Shown here in pieces: positions 37,625-50,908 of a DNA stretch of 64,000 nucleotides. The notes beneath the pieces are model-generated. The model was not told the origin of the DNA and ran no database searches. It saw only the letters and a list, made by a program, of their open reading frames with translations. Numbering within the stretch: position 1 is the first letter of the stretch; every line of letters begins with the position of its first letter. The DNA comes from Aphelocoma coerulescens (taxonomy: Eukaryota > Chordata > Aves > Passeriformes > Corvidae), in contig NW_027183960.1 in NCBI RefSeq assembly GCF_041296385.1, positions 620,001 to 684,000 on the forward strand, read 5' to 3'. Both the position numbers and the translations under genes were made by a program.

Positions 37625-39836
37625 TAGGGCACATGTCAGCAGGGAGCAGGGAGACCCCGTGCCCAGGCCATGCCTCTACCCCAGGGTCCCCTCTCCCATG
37701 ACCTCATGGCAGGGGGGAGGAACCCCAACACTTCCGGAGGTGTAGTCTCTCTCCTCCTCCTTGCAGCTGGCTCATGGGCCCACATTCAGGGCCCCCACCT
37801 CAGTAGAAAATTCTCCCAATGTGGTCTGATGTTGAAAGAGTCAAGAAGAGAAGAAGGGAAAAAAAAACCCAAAGTCCCAGGAAAACAAAGTTCAACTCTC
37901 CATCTCCCCCCAGAGAAAAGGAGCTGAAAACTGGCTAAAAAGAAACAAAGTTGCTTCCTCTGCTCTTGCTGCAAGCAGGATGCAAAGGAGTGTGTGTATG
38001 TGTGTCCTTGAACAAACGCTCTGAGAAGTTTGTCCGGTTTTTTTTCCTCTCCCCCCTCTCAGGCTCAGTTGAAAGGCACAGAAATGCACAAAGTTCACTT
38101 CTGGGCATAGAGCAGCGATAGGGGATACACATGATAAAGTCACCCCAAGACACGGGGACAGAGAATTCAGTGGAAAGACTCCGAGAATTCTGCTCCCAGA
38201 GAATTCTGCTCACCCTGACCCTTGTAGAAAGGGGACATCGTTCCCGGCAGCCTGTACTGAGCATGTGGCTCCTGAGTGGGGTTTGTTGTTTAGGAAACCT
38301 GCTCAGGCTTTTCCATTCTTTCCTTCCAAACAGGAAAACTTCTCCTGGGGCTGTGTGCAGGCAGAGCCCTGAGGAGAGCAGGTGGCACATGGTGCGCTGG
38401 GCTGGGACAGCCAGCTGCAGAGCTCAAGGGAAGAAGCCCAAAGTGTCACAATGGCTCCTTGCCTTCACATGCAACACCTGGGTCACAATGGTCTCCTTGA
38501 TTCCATGAGGCCCCACTGTGTCACAATGGCTCCTTGGTTCCATCGGGTTCCGCAGTGTCACCATGGTCTCTTTTGATCCGCATTGTCATCATGGACAATT
38601 GGTTCCATGAGGCCCCGCAGTGTCACAATGGTCCCTTGCTTCCATAGGTTTGATGTTGTAACAATGGACTCCTTGCTTCTATGAGCTAGCCTGCTTTTTG
38701 CAGAGGTGTCTTTGGTTCCAACAAGGCCCCGCTGTGTCTCAGTGCACCCTGGCTTCCATGTGGATCTGGAGCATCACAAAGGCTCCTTGGTTCCACCAGG
38801 TCCTGCTGTGTCACAATGGGTCCTGTGGTCCCTGAGGCGCCCCAAAGTCATCATGGAGGCTTGCTTCCATGAGGTTCCATTATGTGCCAGTGCTCATCTT
38901 GGTTCCAGGAGTTTCCTTAGTGTCACAATGCTCTCCATGCTTCCATGATTCCCCACAATGTCACAATGCTCTCCATGCTTCCATTAGGCCCTGCTTTGCC
39001 ACAATGGTCCCCTTGTTTCCATGAGGCCCCGCTGTGTCACAATGGACCTATGGTTCCATGATGTTGCGTGGTGTCACCGTGCTCTTCTTGAATCCGCCGT
39101 GTAACCATGGACCATTGGTTCCATGCGGCCTGGCCGTGTCACAATGGGCTCCTTGATTCCATGATTCCCCACGGTGTCACAATGGAGCCTTGTTTCTAGG
39201 AGGTTCTGTACTGTCACAATTGCCTCCTTGATGCCATCAGCCCCTGCAGTGTCACAATGGCTCCTTGGTTCCATGAGGAACACAATAGCTTGGCATAAGC
39301 ATTGAGCAACAGCTGCTGAACACACCTGGCAACATCTGCTTGCATCAAAAGAGGGCTTCAAGCTGACAATGGCACCAGCAGCTTCCATCTGCAACAGACA
39401 CCCAGGAAAGGACAGGCTGTGCCGGTTTGGACAAATGTGGAGGAAAATATCCTCTGATAGAAGGCAGGTTACACCCAGCCCTCCCCCACCAGCTTCGGGA
39501 AAAAAGAATTTTCCTGGGACGAAAGTGAAAGAGATAAAAACAATTTTTTAACAAACACCCAGGAAAAGGATAACAATGCTAAATATTAAAAGCTCTCGCT
39601 GTGCAGAGAAAGCTGGGATAATTTGAGAGTTCTTCCGTGTTTCGGTGGGGTCTCCTGAAACATCCATAGACAGCGAGGCCCGTGCAAAGAAATAGGGAGC
39701 CATTCTTGAGAGAAGTTTCAGAGCTCTTTCTTCTCCAGCCACATGGGCGGGGCACTGCCAAAGAACTGAGCAATCACGGCACAACCAGGGCCCTCCTGGC
39801 ACAAGGCAACACAAAATAAGCAGTGCTGAACAGGAT
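37625..39836. repeat. Macrosatellite unit U18 (A lineage, 2,212 bp)
   Basis: Minisatellite block at 38445-39280. The left part resembles U2. It has CACCTCAGTAGAAAATTC and GAGGCGCCCCAAAG, apparently private. GCCAGTGCTCATC is shared with U29. The right end is the GGGACGAAAGTG class. Confidence 0.95.
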
Positions 39837-42049
39837 TAGGGCACATGTCAGCAGGGAGCAGGGAGACCCCCGTGCCCAGGCCATGCCTCTACCCCAGGGT
39901 CCCCTCTCCCATGACCTCATGGCAGGGGGGAGGAACCCCAAAACTTCCGTAGGTGCAGTCTCTCTCCTCCTCCTTGCAGCTGGCTCATGGGCCCACATTC
40001 AGGGCCCCCACCTCGGGAGAAAATTCTCCCAATGTGGTCTGATGTTGAAAGAGTCAAGAAGAGAAGAAGGGAAAAAAACCCCCAAAGTCCCAGGAAAACA
40101 AAGTTCAACTCTCCATCTCTCCCCAGAGAAAAGGAGCTGAAAACTGGCTAAAGAGAAACAAAGTTGCTTCCTCTGCTCTTGCTGCAAGCAGGATGCAGAG
40201 GAGTGTGTATGTGTGTCCTTGAACAAACGCTCTGAGAAGTTTGTCCGGTTTTTTTTCCTCTCCCCCCTCTCAGGCTCAGTTGAAAGGCACAGAAATGCAC
40301 AAAGTTCACTTCTGGGCATAGAGCAGCGATAGGGGATACACATGATAAAGTCACCCCAAGACACGGGGACAGAGAATTCAGTGGAAAGACTCCGAGAATT
40401 CTGCTCCCAGAGAATTCTGCTCACCCTGACCCTTGTAGAAAGGGGACATCGTTCCCGGCAGCCTGTACTGAGCATGTGGCTCCTGAGTGGGGTTTGTTGT
40501 TTGGGAAACCTGCTCCGGCTTTTCCATTCTTTCCTTCCAAACAGGAAAACTTCTCCTGGGGCTGTGTGCAGGCAGAGCCCTGAGGAGAGCAGGTGGCACA
40601 TGGTGCGCTGGGCTGGGACAGCCAGCTGCAGAGCTCAAGGGAAGAAGCCCAAAGTGTCACAATGGCTCCTTGCCTTCACATGCAACACCTGGGTCACAAT
40701 GGTCTCCTTGATTCCATGAGGCCCCACTGTGTCACAATGGCTCCTTGGTTCCATCAGGTTCCGCAGTGTCACCATGGTCTTTTTTGATCCGCACTGTGAT
40801 CATGGACAATTGGTTCCATGAGGCCCCGCAGTGTCACAATGGTCCCTTGCTTCCATAGGTTTGATGTTGTAACAATGGACTCCTTGCTTCTATGAGCTAG
40901 CCTGCTTTTTGCAGAGGTGTCTTTGGTTCCAACAAGGCCCCGCTGTGTCTCAGTGCACCCTGGCTTCCATGTGGATCTGGAGTATCACAAAGGCTCCTTG
41001 GTTCCACCAGGTCCTGCTGTGTCACAATGGGTCCTGTGGTCCCCGAGGCCCTCCAAAGTCATCATGGAGGCTTGCTTCCATGAGGTTCCATTATGTGCCA
41101 GTGGTCATCTTGGTTCCAGGAGTTTCCTTAGTGTCACAATGCTCTCCATGCTTCCATGATTCCCCACAATGTCACAATGCTCTCCATGCTTCCATTAGGC
41201 CCTGCTTTGCCACAATGGTCCCCTTGTTTCCATGAGGCCCCGCTGTGTCACAATGGACGCATGGTTCCGTGATGTTGCGTGGTGTCACCGTGCTCTTCTT
41301 GAATCCGCAGTGGAACCATGGACCATTGGTTCCATGCGGCCTGGCCGTGTCACAATGGGCTCCGTGATTCCATGATTCCCCATGGTGTCACAATGGAGCC
41401 TTGTTTCTAGGAGGTTCTGTACTGTCACAATTGTCTCCTTGATGCCATCAGCCCCTGCAGTGTCACAATGGCTCCTTGGTTCCATGAGGAACACAATAGC
41501 TTGGCATAAGCATTGAGCAACAGCTGCTGAACACACCTGGCAACATCTGCTTGCATCAAAAGAGGGCTTCAAGCTGACAATGGCACCAGCAGCTTCCATC
41601 TGCAACAGACACCCAGGGAAAGGACAGGCTGTGCCGGTTTGGACAAATGTGGAGGAAAATATCCTCTGATAGAAGGCAGGTTACACCCAGCCCTCCCCCA
41701 CCAGCTTCGGGAAAAAAGAATTTTCCTGGGAAGAAAGTGAAAGAGATAAAAACTATTTTTTTAACAAACAGACAGGAAAAGGAGAACAATGCTAAATATT
41801 AAAACCTCTCGCTGTGGAGAGAAAGCTGGGATAATTTGAGAGTCCTTCCGTGTTTCGGTGGGGTCTCCTGAAACATCCATAGACAGCGAGGCCCGTGCAA
41901 AGAAACAGGGAGCGATTCTTGAGAGAAGTTTCAGAGCTCTTTCTTCTCCAGCCACATGGGCGGGGCACTGCCAAAGAACTGAGCAATCACGGCACAACCA
42001 GGGCCCTCCTGGCACAGGGCAACACAAAATAACCAGTGCTGAACAGGAT
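39837..42049. repeat. Macrosatellite unit U19 (A lineage, 2,213 bp)
   Basis: Minisatellite block at 40656-41491. It is nearly identical to U16 at a 6,640-bp offset. A private CCCATGGTG near 41,380 replaces CCCACGGTG. Confidence 0.95.
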
Positions 42050-44264
42050 TAGGGCACATGTCAGCAGGGAGCAGGGAGACCCCGTGCCCAGGCCATGCCT
42101 CTACCCCAGGGTCCCCTCTCCCATGACCTCATGGCAGGGGGGAGGAACCCCAACACTTCCGTAGGCGCAGTCTCTCTCCTCCTCCTTGGAGCTGGCTCAT
42201 GGGCCCACATTCAGGGCCCCCACCTCGGGAGAAAATTCTCCCAATGTGCTCTGATGTTGAAACAGTCAAGAAGAGAAGAACGGATAAAAACCCCCAAAGT
42301 CCCAGGAAAACAAAGTTCAACTCTCCATCTCCCTCCAGAGAAAAGGAGCTGAAAACTGGCTCAAAAGAAACAAGGTTGCTTCCTCTGCTCTTGCTGCAAG
42401 CAGGATGCAGAGGAGTGTGTATGTGTGTCCTTGAACAAATGGTCTGAGAAGGTTGTCCGGTTTTTTTTCCCTCTTCCCCCTCTCAGGCTCAGTTGAAAGG
42501 CACAGAAATGCACAAAGTTCACTTCTGGGCATAGAGCAGCGATAGGGGATACACATGATAAAGTCACCCCAAGACACAGGGACAGAGAATTCAGTGGAAA
42601 GACTCCGAGAATTCTGCTCCCAGAGATAATTCCTGCTCACACTGACCCTTGTAGAAAGGGGACCTCGTTCCAGGCAGCCTGTACTGAGCATGTGGCTCCT
42701 GAGTGGGGTTTGTTGTTTAGGAAACCTGCTCAGGCTTTTCCATTCTTTCCTTCCAAACAGGAAAACTTCTCCTGGGGCTGTGTGCAGGCAGAGCCCTGAG
42801 GAGAGCAGGTGGCACATGGTGCGCTGGGCTGGGACAGCCAGCTGCAGAGCTCAAGGGAAGAAGCCCAAAGTGTCACAATGGCTCCTTGCCTTCACATGCA
42901 ACACCTGGGTCACAATGGTCTCCTTGATTCCATGAGGCCCCACTGTGTCACAATGGCTCCTTGGTTCCATCAGGTTCCGCAGTGTCACCATGGTCTCCTT
43001 TGATCCGCACTGTCATCATGGACAATTGGTTCCATGAGGCCCCGCAGTGTCACAATGGTCCCTTGCTTCCATAGGTTTGATGTTGTAACAATGGACTCCT
43101 TGCTTCTATGAGCTAGCCTGCTTTTTGCAGAGGTGTCTTTGGTTCCAACAAGGCCCCGCTGTGTCTCAGTGCACCCTGGCTTCCATGTGGATCTGGAGTA
43201 TCACAAAGGCTCCTTGGTTCCACCAGGTCCTGCTGTGTCACAATGGGTCCTGTGGTCCCTGAGGCCCTCCAAAGTCATCATGGAGGCTTGCTTCCATGAG
43301 GTTCCATTATGTGCCAGTGGTCATCTTGGTTCCAGGAGTTTCCTTAGTGTCACAATGCTCTCCATGCTTCCATGATTCCCCACAATGTCACAATGCTCTC
43401 CATGCTTCCATTAGGCCCTGCTTTGCCACAATGGTCCCCTTGTTTCCATGAGGCCCCGCTGTGTCACAATGGACCTATGGTTCCATGATGTTGCGTGGTG
43501 TCACCGTGCTCTTCTTGAATCCGCCAAGTAACCATGGACCATTGGTTCCATGCGGCCTGGCCGTGTCACAATGGGCTCCGTGATTCCATGATTCCCCACG
43601 GTGTCACAATGGAGCCTTGTTTCTAGGAGGTTCTGTACTGTCACAATTGCCTCCTTGATGCCATCAGCCCCTGCAGTGTCACAATGGCTCCTTGGTTCCA
43701 TGAGGAACACAATAGCTTGGCATAAGCATTGAGCAACAGCTGCTGAACACACCTGGCAACATCTGCTTGCATCAAAAGAGGGCTTCAAGCTGACAATGGC
43801 ACCAGCAGCTTCCATCTGCAACAGACACCCAGGAAAGGACAGGCTGTGCCGGTTTGGACAAATGTGGAGGAAAATATCCTCTGATAGAAGGCAGGTTACA
43901 CCCAGCCCTCCCCCACCAGCTTCGGGAAAAAAGAATTTTCCTGGGAAGAAAGTGAAAGAGATAAAAACTATTTTTTTAACAAACACCCAGGAAAAGGAGA
44001 ACAATGCTAAATATTAAAAGCTCTCGCTGTGCAGAGAAAGCTGGGATAATTTGAGAGTCCTTCCGTGTTTCGGTGGGGTCTCCTGAAACATCCATAGACA
44101 GCGAGGCCCGTGCAAAGAAATAGGGAGCCATTCTTGAGAGAAGTTTCAGAGCTCTTTCTTCTCCAGCCACATGGGCGGGGCACTGCCAAAGAACTGAGCA
44201 ATCACGGCACAACCAGGGCCCTCCTGGCACAGGGCAACACAAAATAACCAGTGCTGAACAGGAT
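42050..44264. repeat. Macrosatellite unit U20 (B lineage, 2,215 bp)
   Basis: Minisatellite block at 42872-43707. It is nearly identical to U17 over its left three quarters and to U23 throughout. From about 43.5 kb it differs from U17, having CCGCCAAGTAACC and CAATTGCCTCC. Confidence 0.95.
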
Positions 44265-46479
44265 TAGGGCACATGTCAGCAGGGAGCAGGGAGACCCCCG
44301 TGCCCAGGCCATGCCTCTACCCCAGGGTCCCCTCTCCCATAACCTCATGGCAGGGGGGAGGAACCCCAACACTTCCGGAGGTGTAGTCTCTCTCCTCCTC
44401 CTTGCAGCTGGCTCATGGGCCCACATTCAGGGCCCCCACCTCGGGAGAAAATTCTCCCAATGTGCTCTGATGTTGAAAGAGTCAAGAAGAGAAGAAGGGA
44501 TAAAAAACCCCAAAGTCCCAGGAAAACAAAGTTCAACTCTCCATCTCCCCCCAGAGAAAAGGAGCTGAAAACTGGCTAAAAAGAAACAAAGTTGCCTCCT
44601 CTGCTCTTGCTGCAAGCAGGATGCAGAGGAGTGTGTGTATGTGTGTCCTTGAACAAACGCTCTGAGAAGTTTGTCCGGTTTTTTTTCCTCTCCCCCCTCT
44701 CAGGCTCAGTTGAAAGGCACAGAAATGCACAAAGTTCACTTCTGGGCATAGAGCAGCGATAGGGGATACACATGATAAAGTCACCCCAAGACACGGGGAC
44801 AGAGAATTCAGTGGAAAGACTCCGAGAATTCTGCTCCCAGAGAATTCTGCTCACCCTGACCCTTGTAGAAAGGGGACATCGTTCCAGGCAGCCTGTACTG
44901 AGCATGTGGCTCCTGAGTGGGGTTTGTTGTTTGGGAAACCTGCTCCGGCTTTTCCATTCTTTCCTTCCAAACAGGAAAACTTCTCCTGGGGCTGTGTGCA
45001 GGCAGAGCCCTGAGGAGAGCAGGTGGCACATGGTGCGCTGGGCTGGGACAGCCAGCTGCAGAGCTCAAGGGAAGAAGCCCAAAGTGTCACAATGGCTCCT
45101 TGCCTTCACATGCAACACCTGGGTCACAATGGTCTCCTTGATTCCATGAGGCCCCACTGTGTCACAATGGCTCCTTGGTTCCATGCGGTTCCGCAGTGTC
45201 ACCATGGTCTCTTTTGATCCGCATTGTCATCATGGACAATTGGTTCCATGAGGCCCCGCAGTGTCACAATGGTCCCTTGCTTCCATAGGTTTGATGTTGT
45301 AACAATGGACTCCTTGCTTCTATGAGCTAGCCTGCTTTTTGCAGAGGTGTCTTTGGTTCCAACAAGGCCCCGCTGTGTCTCAGTGCACCCTGGCTTCCAT
45401 GTGGATCTGGAGTATCACAAAGGCTCCTTGGTTCCACCAGGTCCTGCTGTGTCACAATGGGTCCTGTGGTCCCCGAGGCCCTCCAAAGTCATCATGGAGG
45501 CTTGCTTCCATGAGGTTCCATTATGTGCCAGTGGTCATCTTGGTTCCAGGAGTTTCCTTAGTGTCACAATGCTCTCCATGCTTCCATGATTCCCCACAAT
45601 GTCACAATGCTCTCCATGCTTCCATTAGGCCCTGCTTTGCCACAATGGTCCCCTTGTTTCCATGAGGCCCCGCTGTGTCACAATGGACCTATGGTTCCAG
45701 GATGTTGCGTGGTGTCACCGTGCTCTTCTTGAATCCGCCAAGTAACCATGGACCATTGGTTCCATGCGGCCTGGCCGTGTCACAATGGGCTCCGTGATTC
45801 CATGATTCCCCACGGTGTCACAATGGAGCCTTGTTTCTAGGAGGTTCTGTACTGTCACAATTGTCTCCTTGATGCCATCAGCCCCTGCAGTGTCACAATG
45901 GCTCCTTGGTTCCATGAGGAACACAATAGCTTGGCATAAGCATTGAGCAACAGCTGCTGAACACACCTGGCAACATCTGCTTGCATCAAAAGAGGGCTTC
46001 AAGCTGACAATGGCACCAGCAGCTTCCATCTGCAACAGACACCCAGGGAAAGGACAGGCTGTGCCGGTTTGGACAAATGTGGAGGAAAATATCCTCTGAT
46101 AGAAGGCAGGTTACACCCAGCCCTCCCCCACCAGCTTCGGGAAAAAAGAATTTTCCTGGGAAGAAAGTGAAAGAGATAAAAACTATTTTTTTAACAAACA
46201 GACAGGAAAAGGAGAACAATGCTAAATATTAAAAGCTCTCGCTGTGCAGAGAAAGCTGGGATAATTTGAGAGTCCTTCCGTGTTTCGGTGGGGTCTCCTG
46301 AAACATCCATAGACAGCGAGGCCCGTGCAAAGAAATAGGGAGCCATTCTTGAGAGAAGTTTCAGAGCTCTTTCTTCTCCAGCCACATGGGCGGGGCACTG
46401 CCAAAGAACTGAGCAATCACGGCACAACCAGGGCCCTCCTGGCACAGGGCAACACAAAATAAGCAGTGCTGAACAGGAG
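44265..46479. repeat. Macrosatellite unit U21 (A lineage, 2,215 bp)
   Basis: Minisatellite block at 45086-45921. It has CCCATAACCTC, shared only with U24, and the U3-type left part. It ends in GAACAGGAG like U3 and U24. Confidence 0.95.
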
Positions 46480-48693
46480 TAGGGCACATGTCAGCAGGGA
46501 GCAGGGAGACCCCCGTGCCCAGGCCATGCCTCTACCCCAGGGTCCCCTCTCCCATGACCTCATGGCAGGGGGGAGGAACCCCAACACTTCCGGAGGTGTA
46601 GTCTCTCTCCTCCTCCTTGCAGCTGGCTCATGGGCCCACATTCAGGGCCCCCACCTCGGGAGAAAATTCTCCCAATGTGGTCTGATGTTGAAAGAGTCAA
46701 GAAGAGAAGAAGGGAAAAAAAACCCCAAAGTCCCAGGAAAACAAAGTTCAACTCTCCATCTCCCCCCAGAGAAAAGGAGCTGAAAACTGGCTAAAAAGAA
46801 ACAAAGTTGCTTCCTCTGCTCTTGCTGCAAGCAGGATGCAGAGGAGTGTGTATGTGTGTCCTTGAACAAACGCTCTGAGAAGTTTGTCTGGCTTTTTTTT
46901 CCTCTCCCCCCTCTCAGGCTCAGTTGAAAGGCACAGAAATGCACAAAGTTCACTTCTGGGCATAGAGCAGCGATAGGGGATACACATGATAAAGTCACCC
47001 CAAGACACAGGGACAGAGAATTCAGTGGAAAGACTCCGAGAATTCTGCTCCCAGAGAATTCTGCTCACCCTGACCCTTGTAGAAAGGGGACATCGTTCCC
47101 GGCAGCCTGTACTGAGCATGTGGCTCCTGAGTGGGGTTTGTTGTTTAGGAAACCTGCTCCGGCTTTTCCATTCTTTCCTTCCAAACAGGAAAACTTCTCC
47201 TGGGGCTGTGTGCAGGCAGAGCCCTGAGGAGAGCAGGTGGCACATGGTGCGCTGGGCTGGGACAGCCAGCTGCAGAGCTCAAGGGAAGAAGCCCAAAGTG
47301 TCACAATGGCTCCTTGCCTTCACATGCAACACCTGGGTCACAATGGTCTCCTTGATTCCATGAGGCCCCACTGTGTCACAATGGCTCCTTGGTTCCATGC
47401 GGTTCCGCATTGTCACCATGGTCTCTTTTGATCCGCATTGTCATCATGGACAATTGGTTCCATGAGGCCCCGCAGTGTCACAATGGTCCCTTGCTTCCAT
47501 AGGTTTGATGTTGTAACAATGGACTCCTTGCTTCTATGAGCTAGCCTGCTTTTTGCAGAGGTGTCTTTGGTTCCAACAAGGCCCCGCTGTGTCTCAGTGC
47601 ACCCTGGCTTCCATGTGGATCTGGAGCATCACAAAGGCTCCTTGGTTCCACCAGGTCCTGCTGTGTCACAATGGGTCCTGTGGTCCCTGAGGCCCTCCAA
47701 AGTCATCATGGAGGCTTGCTTCCATGAGGTTCCATTATGTGCCAGTGGTCATCTTGGTTCCAGGAGTTTCCTTAGTGTCACAATGCTCTCCATGCTTCCA
47801 TGATTCCCCACAATGTCACAATGCTCTCCATGCTTCCATTAGGCCCTGCTTTGCCACAATGGTCCCCTTGTTTCCATGAGGCCCCGCTGTGTCACAATGG
47901 ACCTATGGTTCCAGGATGTTGCGTGGTGTCACCGTGCTCTTCTTGAATCCGCAGTGTAACCATGGACCATTGGTTCCATGCAGCCTGGCCGTGTCACAAT
48001 GGGCTCCGTGATTCCATGATTCCCCACGGTGTCACAATGGAGCCTTGTTTCTAGGAGGTTCTGTACTGTCACAATTGTCTCCTTGATGCCATCAGCCCCT
48101 GCAGTGTCACAATGGCTCCTTGGTTCCATGAGGAACACAATAGCTTGGCATAAGCATTGAGCAACAGCTGCTGAACACACCTGGCAACATCTGCTTGCAT
48201 CAAAAGAGGGCTTCAAGCTGACAATGGCACCAGCAGCTTCCATCTGCAACAGACACCCAGGGAAAGGACAGGCTGTGCCGGTTTGGACAAATGTGGAGGA
48301 AAATATCCTCTGATAGAAGGCAGGTTACACCCAGCCCTCCCCCACCAGCTTCGGGAAAAAAGAATTTTCCTGGGAAGAAAGTGAAAGAGATAAAAACTAT
48401 TTTTTTAACAAACAGACAGGAAAAGGATAACAATGCTAAATATTAAAACCTCTCGCTGTGGAGAGAAAGCTGGGATAATTTGAGAGTCCTTCCGTGTTTC
48501 GGTGGGGTCTCCTGAAACATCCATAGACAGCGAGGCCCGTGCAAAGAAACAGGGAGCGATTCTTGAGAGAAGTTTCAGAGCTCTTTCTTCTCCAGCCACA
48601 TGGGCGGGGCACTGCCAAAGAACTGAGCAATCACGGCACAACCAGGGCCCTCCTGGCACAGGGCAACACAAAATAACCAGTGCTGAACAGGAT
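46480..48693. repeat. Macrosatellite unit U22 (A lineage, 2,214 bp)
   Basis: Minisatellite block at 47300-48135. The left half matches U1 and U4. CCGCATTGTCACC near 47,407 and CATGCAGCCTGG near 47,980 are shared only with U25. Confidence 0.95.
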
Positions 48694-50908
48694 TAGGGCA
48701 CATGTCAGCAGGGAGCAGGGAGACCCCGTGCCCAGGCCATGCCTCTACCCCAGGGTCCCCTCTCCCATGACCTCATGGCAGGGGGGAGGAACCCCAACAC
48801 TTCCGTAGGCGCAGTCTCTCTCCTCCTCCTTGGAGCTGGCTCATGGGCCCACATTCAGGGCCCCCACCTCGGGAGAAAATTCTCCCAATGTGCTCTGATG
48901 TTGAAACAGTCAAGAAGAGAAGAACGGATAAAAACCCCCAAAGTCCCAGGAAAACAAAGTTCAACTCTCCATCTCCCTCCAGAGAAAAGGAGCTGAAAAC
49001 TGGCTCAAAAGAAACAAGGTTGCTTCCTCTGCTCTTGCTGCAAGCAGGATGCAGAGGAGTGTGTATGTGTGTCCTTGAACAAATGGTCTGAGAAGGTTGT
49101 CCGGTTTTTTTTCCCTCTTCCCCCTCTCAGGCTCAGTTGAAAGGCACAGAAATGCACAAAGTTCACTTCTGGGCATAGAGCAGCGATAGGGGATACACAT
49201 GATAAAGTCACCCCAAGACACAGGGACAGAGAATTCAGTGGAAAGACTCCGAGAATTCTGCTCCCAGAGATAATTCCTGCTCACACTGACCCTTGTAGAA
49301 AGGGGACCTCGTTCCAGGCAGCCTGTACTGAGCATGTGGCTCCTGAGTGGGGTTTGTTGTTTAGGAAACCTGCTCAGGCTTTTCCATTCTTTCCTTCCAA
49401 ACAGGAAAACTTCTCCTGGGGCTGTGTGCAGGCAGAGCCCTGAGGAGAGCAGGTGGCACATGGTGCGCTGGGCTGGGACAGCCAGCTGCAGAGCTCAAGG
49501 GAAGAAGCCCAAAGTGTCACAATGGCTCCTTGCCTTCACATGCAACACCTGGGTCACAATGGTCTCCTTGATTCCATGAGGCCCCACTGTGTCACAATGG
49601 CTCCTTGGTTCCATCAGGTTCCGCAGTGTCACCATGGTCTCCTTTGATCCGCACTGTCATCATGGACAATTGGTTCCATGAGGCCCCGCAGTGTCACAAT
49701 GGTCCCTTGCTTCCATAGGTTTGATGTTGTAACAATGGACTCCTTGCTTCTATGAGCTAGCCTGCTTTTTGCAGAGGTGTCTTTGGTTCCAACAAGGCCC
49801 CGCTGTGTCTCAGTGCACCCTGGCTTCCATGTGGATCTGGAGTATCACAAAGGCTCCTTGGTTCCACCAGGTCCTGCTGTGTCACAATGGGTCCTGTGGT
49901 CCCTGAGGCCCTCCAAAGTCATCATGGAGGCTTGCTTCCATGAGGTTCCATTATGTGCCAGTGGTCATCTTGGTTCCAGGAGTTTCCTTAGTGTCACAAT
50001 GCTCTCCATGCTTCCATGATTCCCCACAATGTCACAATGCTCTCCATGCTTCCATTAGGCCCTGCTTTGCCACAATGGTCCCCTTGTTTCCATGAGGCCC
50101 CGCTGTGTCACAATGGACCTATGGTTCCATGATGTTGCGTGGTGTCACCGTGCTCTTCTTGAATCCGCCAAGTAACCATGGACCATTGGTTCCATGCGGC
50201 CTGGCCGTGTCACAATGGGCTCCGTGATTCCATGATTCCCCACGGTGTCACAATGGAGCCTTGTTTCTAGGAGGTTCTGTACTGTCACAATTGCCTCCTT
50301 GATGCCATCAGCCCCTGCAGTGTCACAATGGCTCCTTGGTTCCATGAGGAACACAATAGCTTGGCATAAGCATTGAGCAACAGCTGCTGAACACACCTGG
50401 CAACATCTGCTTGCATCAAAAGAGGGCTTCAAGCTGACAATGGCACCAGCAGCTTCCATCTGCAACAGACACCCAGGAAAGGACAGGCTGTGCCGGTTTG
50501 GACAAATGTGGAGGAAAATATCCTCTGATAGAAGGCAGGTTACACCCAGCCCTCCCCCACCAGCTTCGGGAAAAAAGAATTTTCCTGGGAAGAAAGTGAA
50601 AGAGATAAAAACTATTTTTTTAACAAACACCCAGGAAAAGGAGAACAATGCTAAATATTAAAAGCTCTCGCTGTGCAGAGAAAGCTGGGATAATTTGAGA
50701 GTCCTTCCGTGTTTCGGTGGGGTCTCCTGAAACATCCATAGACAGCGAGGCCCGTGCAAAGAAATAGGGAGCCATTCTTGAGAGAAGTTTCAGAGCTCTT
50801 TCTTCTCCAGCCACATGGGCGGGGCACTGCCAAAGAACTGAGCAATCACGGCACAACCAGGGCCCTCCTGGCACAGGGCAACACAAAATAACCAGTGCTG
50901 AACAGGAT
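48694..50908. repeat. Macrosatellite unit U23 (B lineage, 2,215 bp)
   Basis: Minisatellite block at 49516-50351. It is a B unit with no difference from U20 that I noticed, at a 6,644-bp offset. It is the last B unit in the window. Confidence 0.95.

Larger units (their letters stand above)
33050..43470. repeat. Tandem duplication with 6,640-bp offset (U16-U17 copied as U19-U20)
   Basis: About 33,050-36,830 and 39,690-43,470 share private markers at a fixed 6,640-bp offset: CCCCAAAACTTCC, GGCTAAAGAG and CCTTGGAGCTGG. The unit between them (U18) does not carry these. The edges are approximate because they were read by eye from marker changes. Confidence 0.8.
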
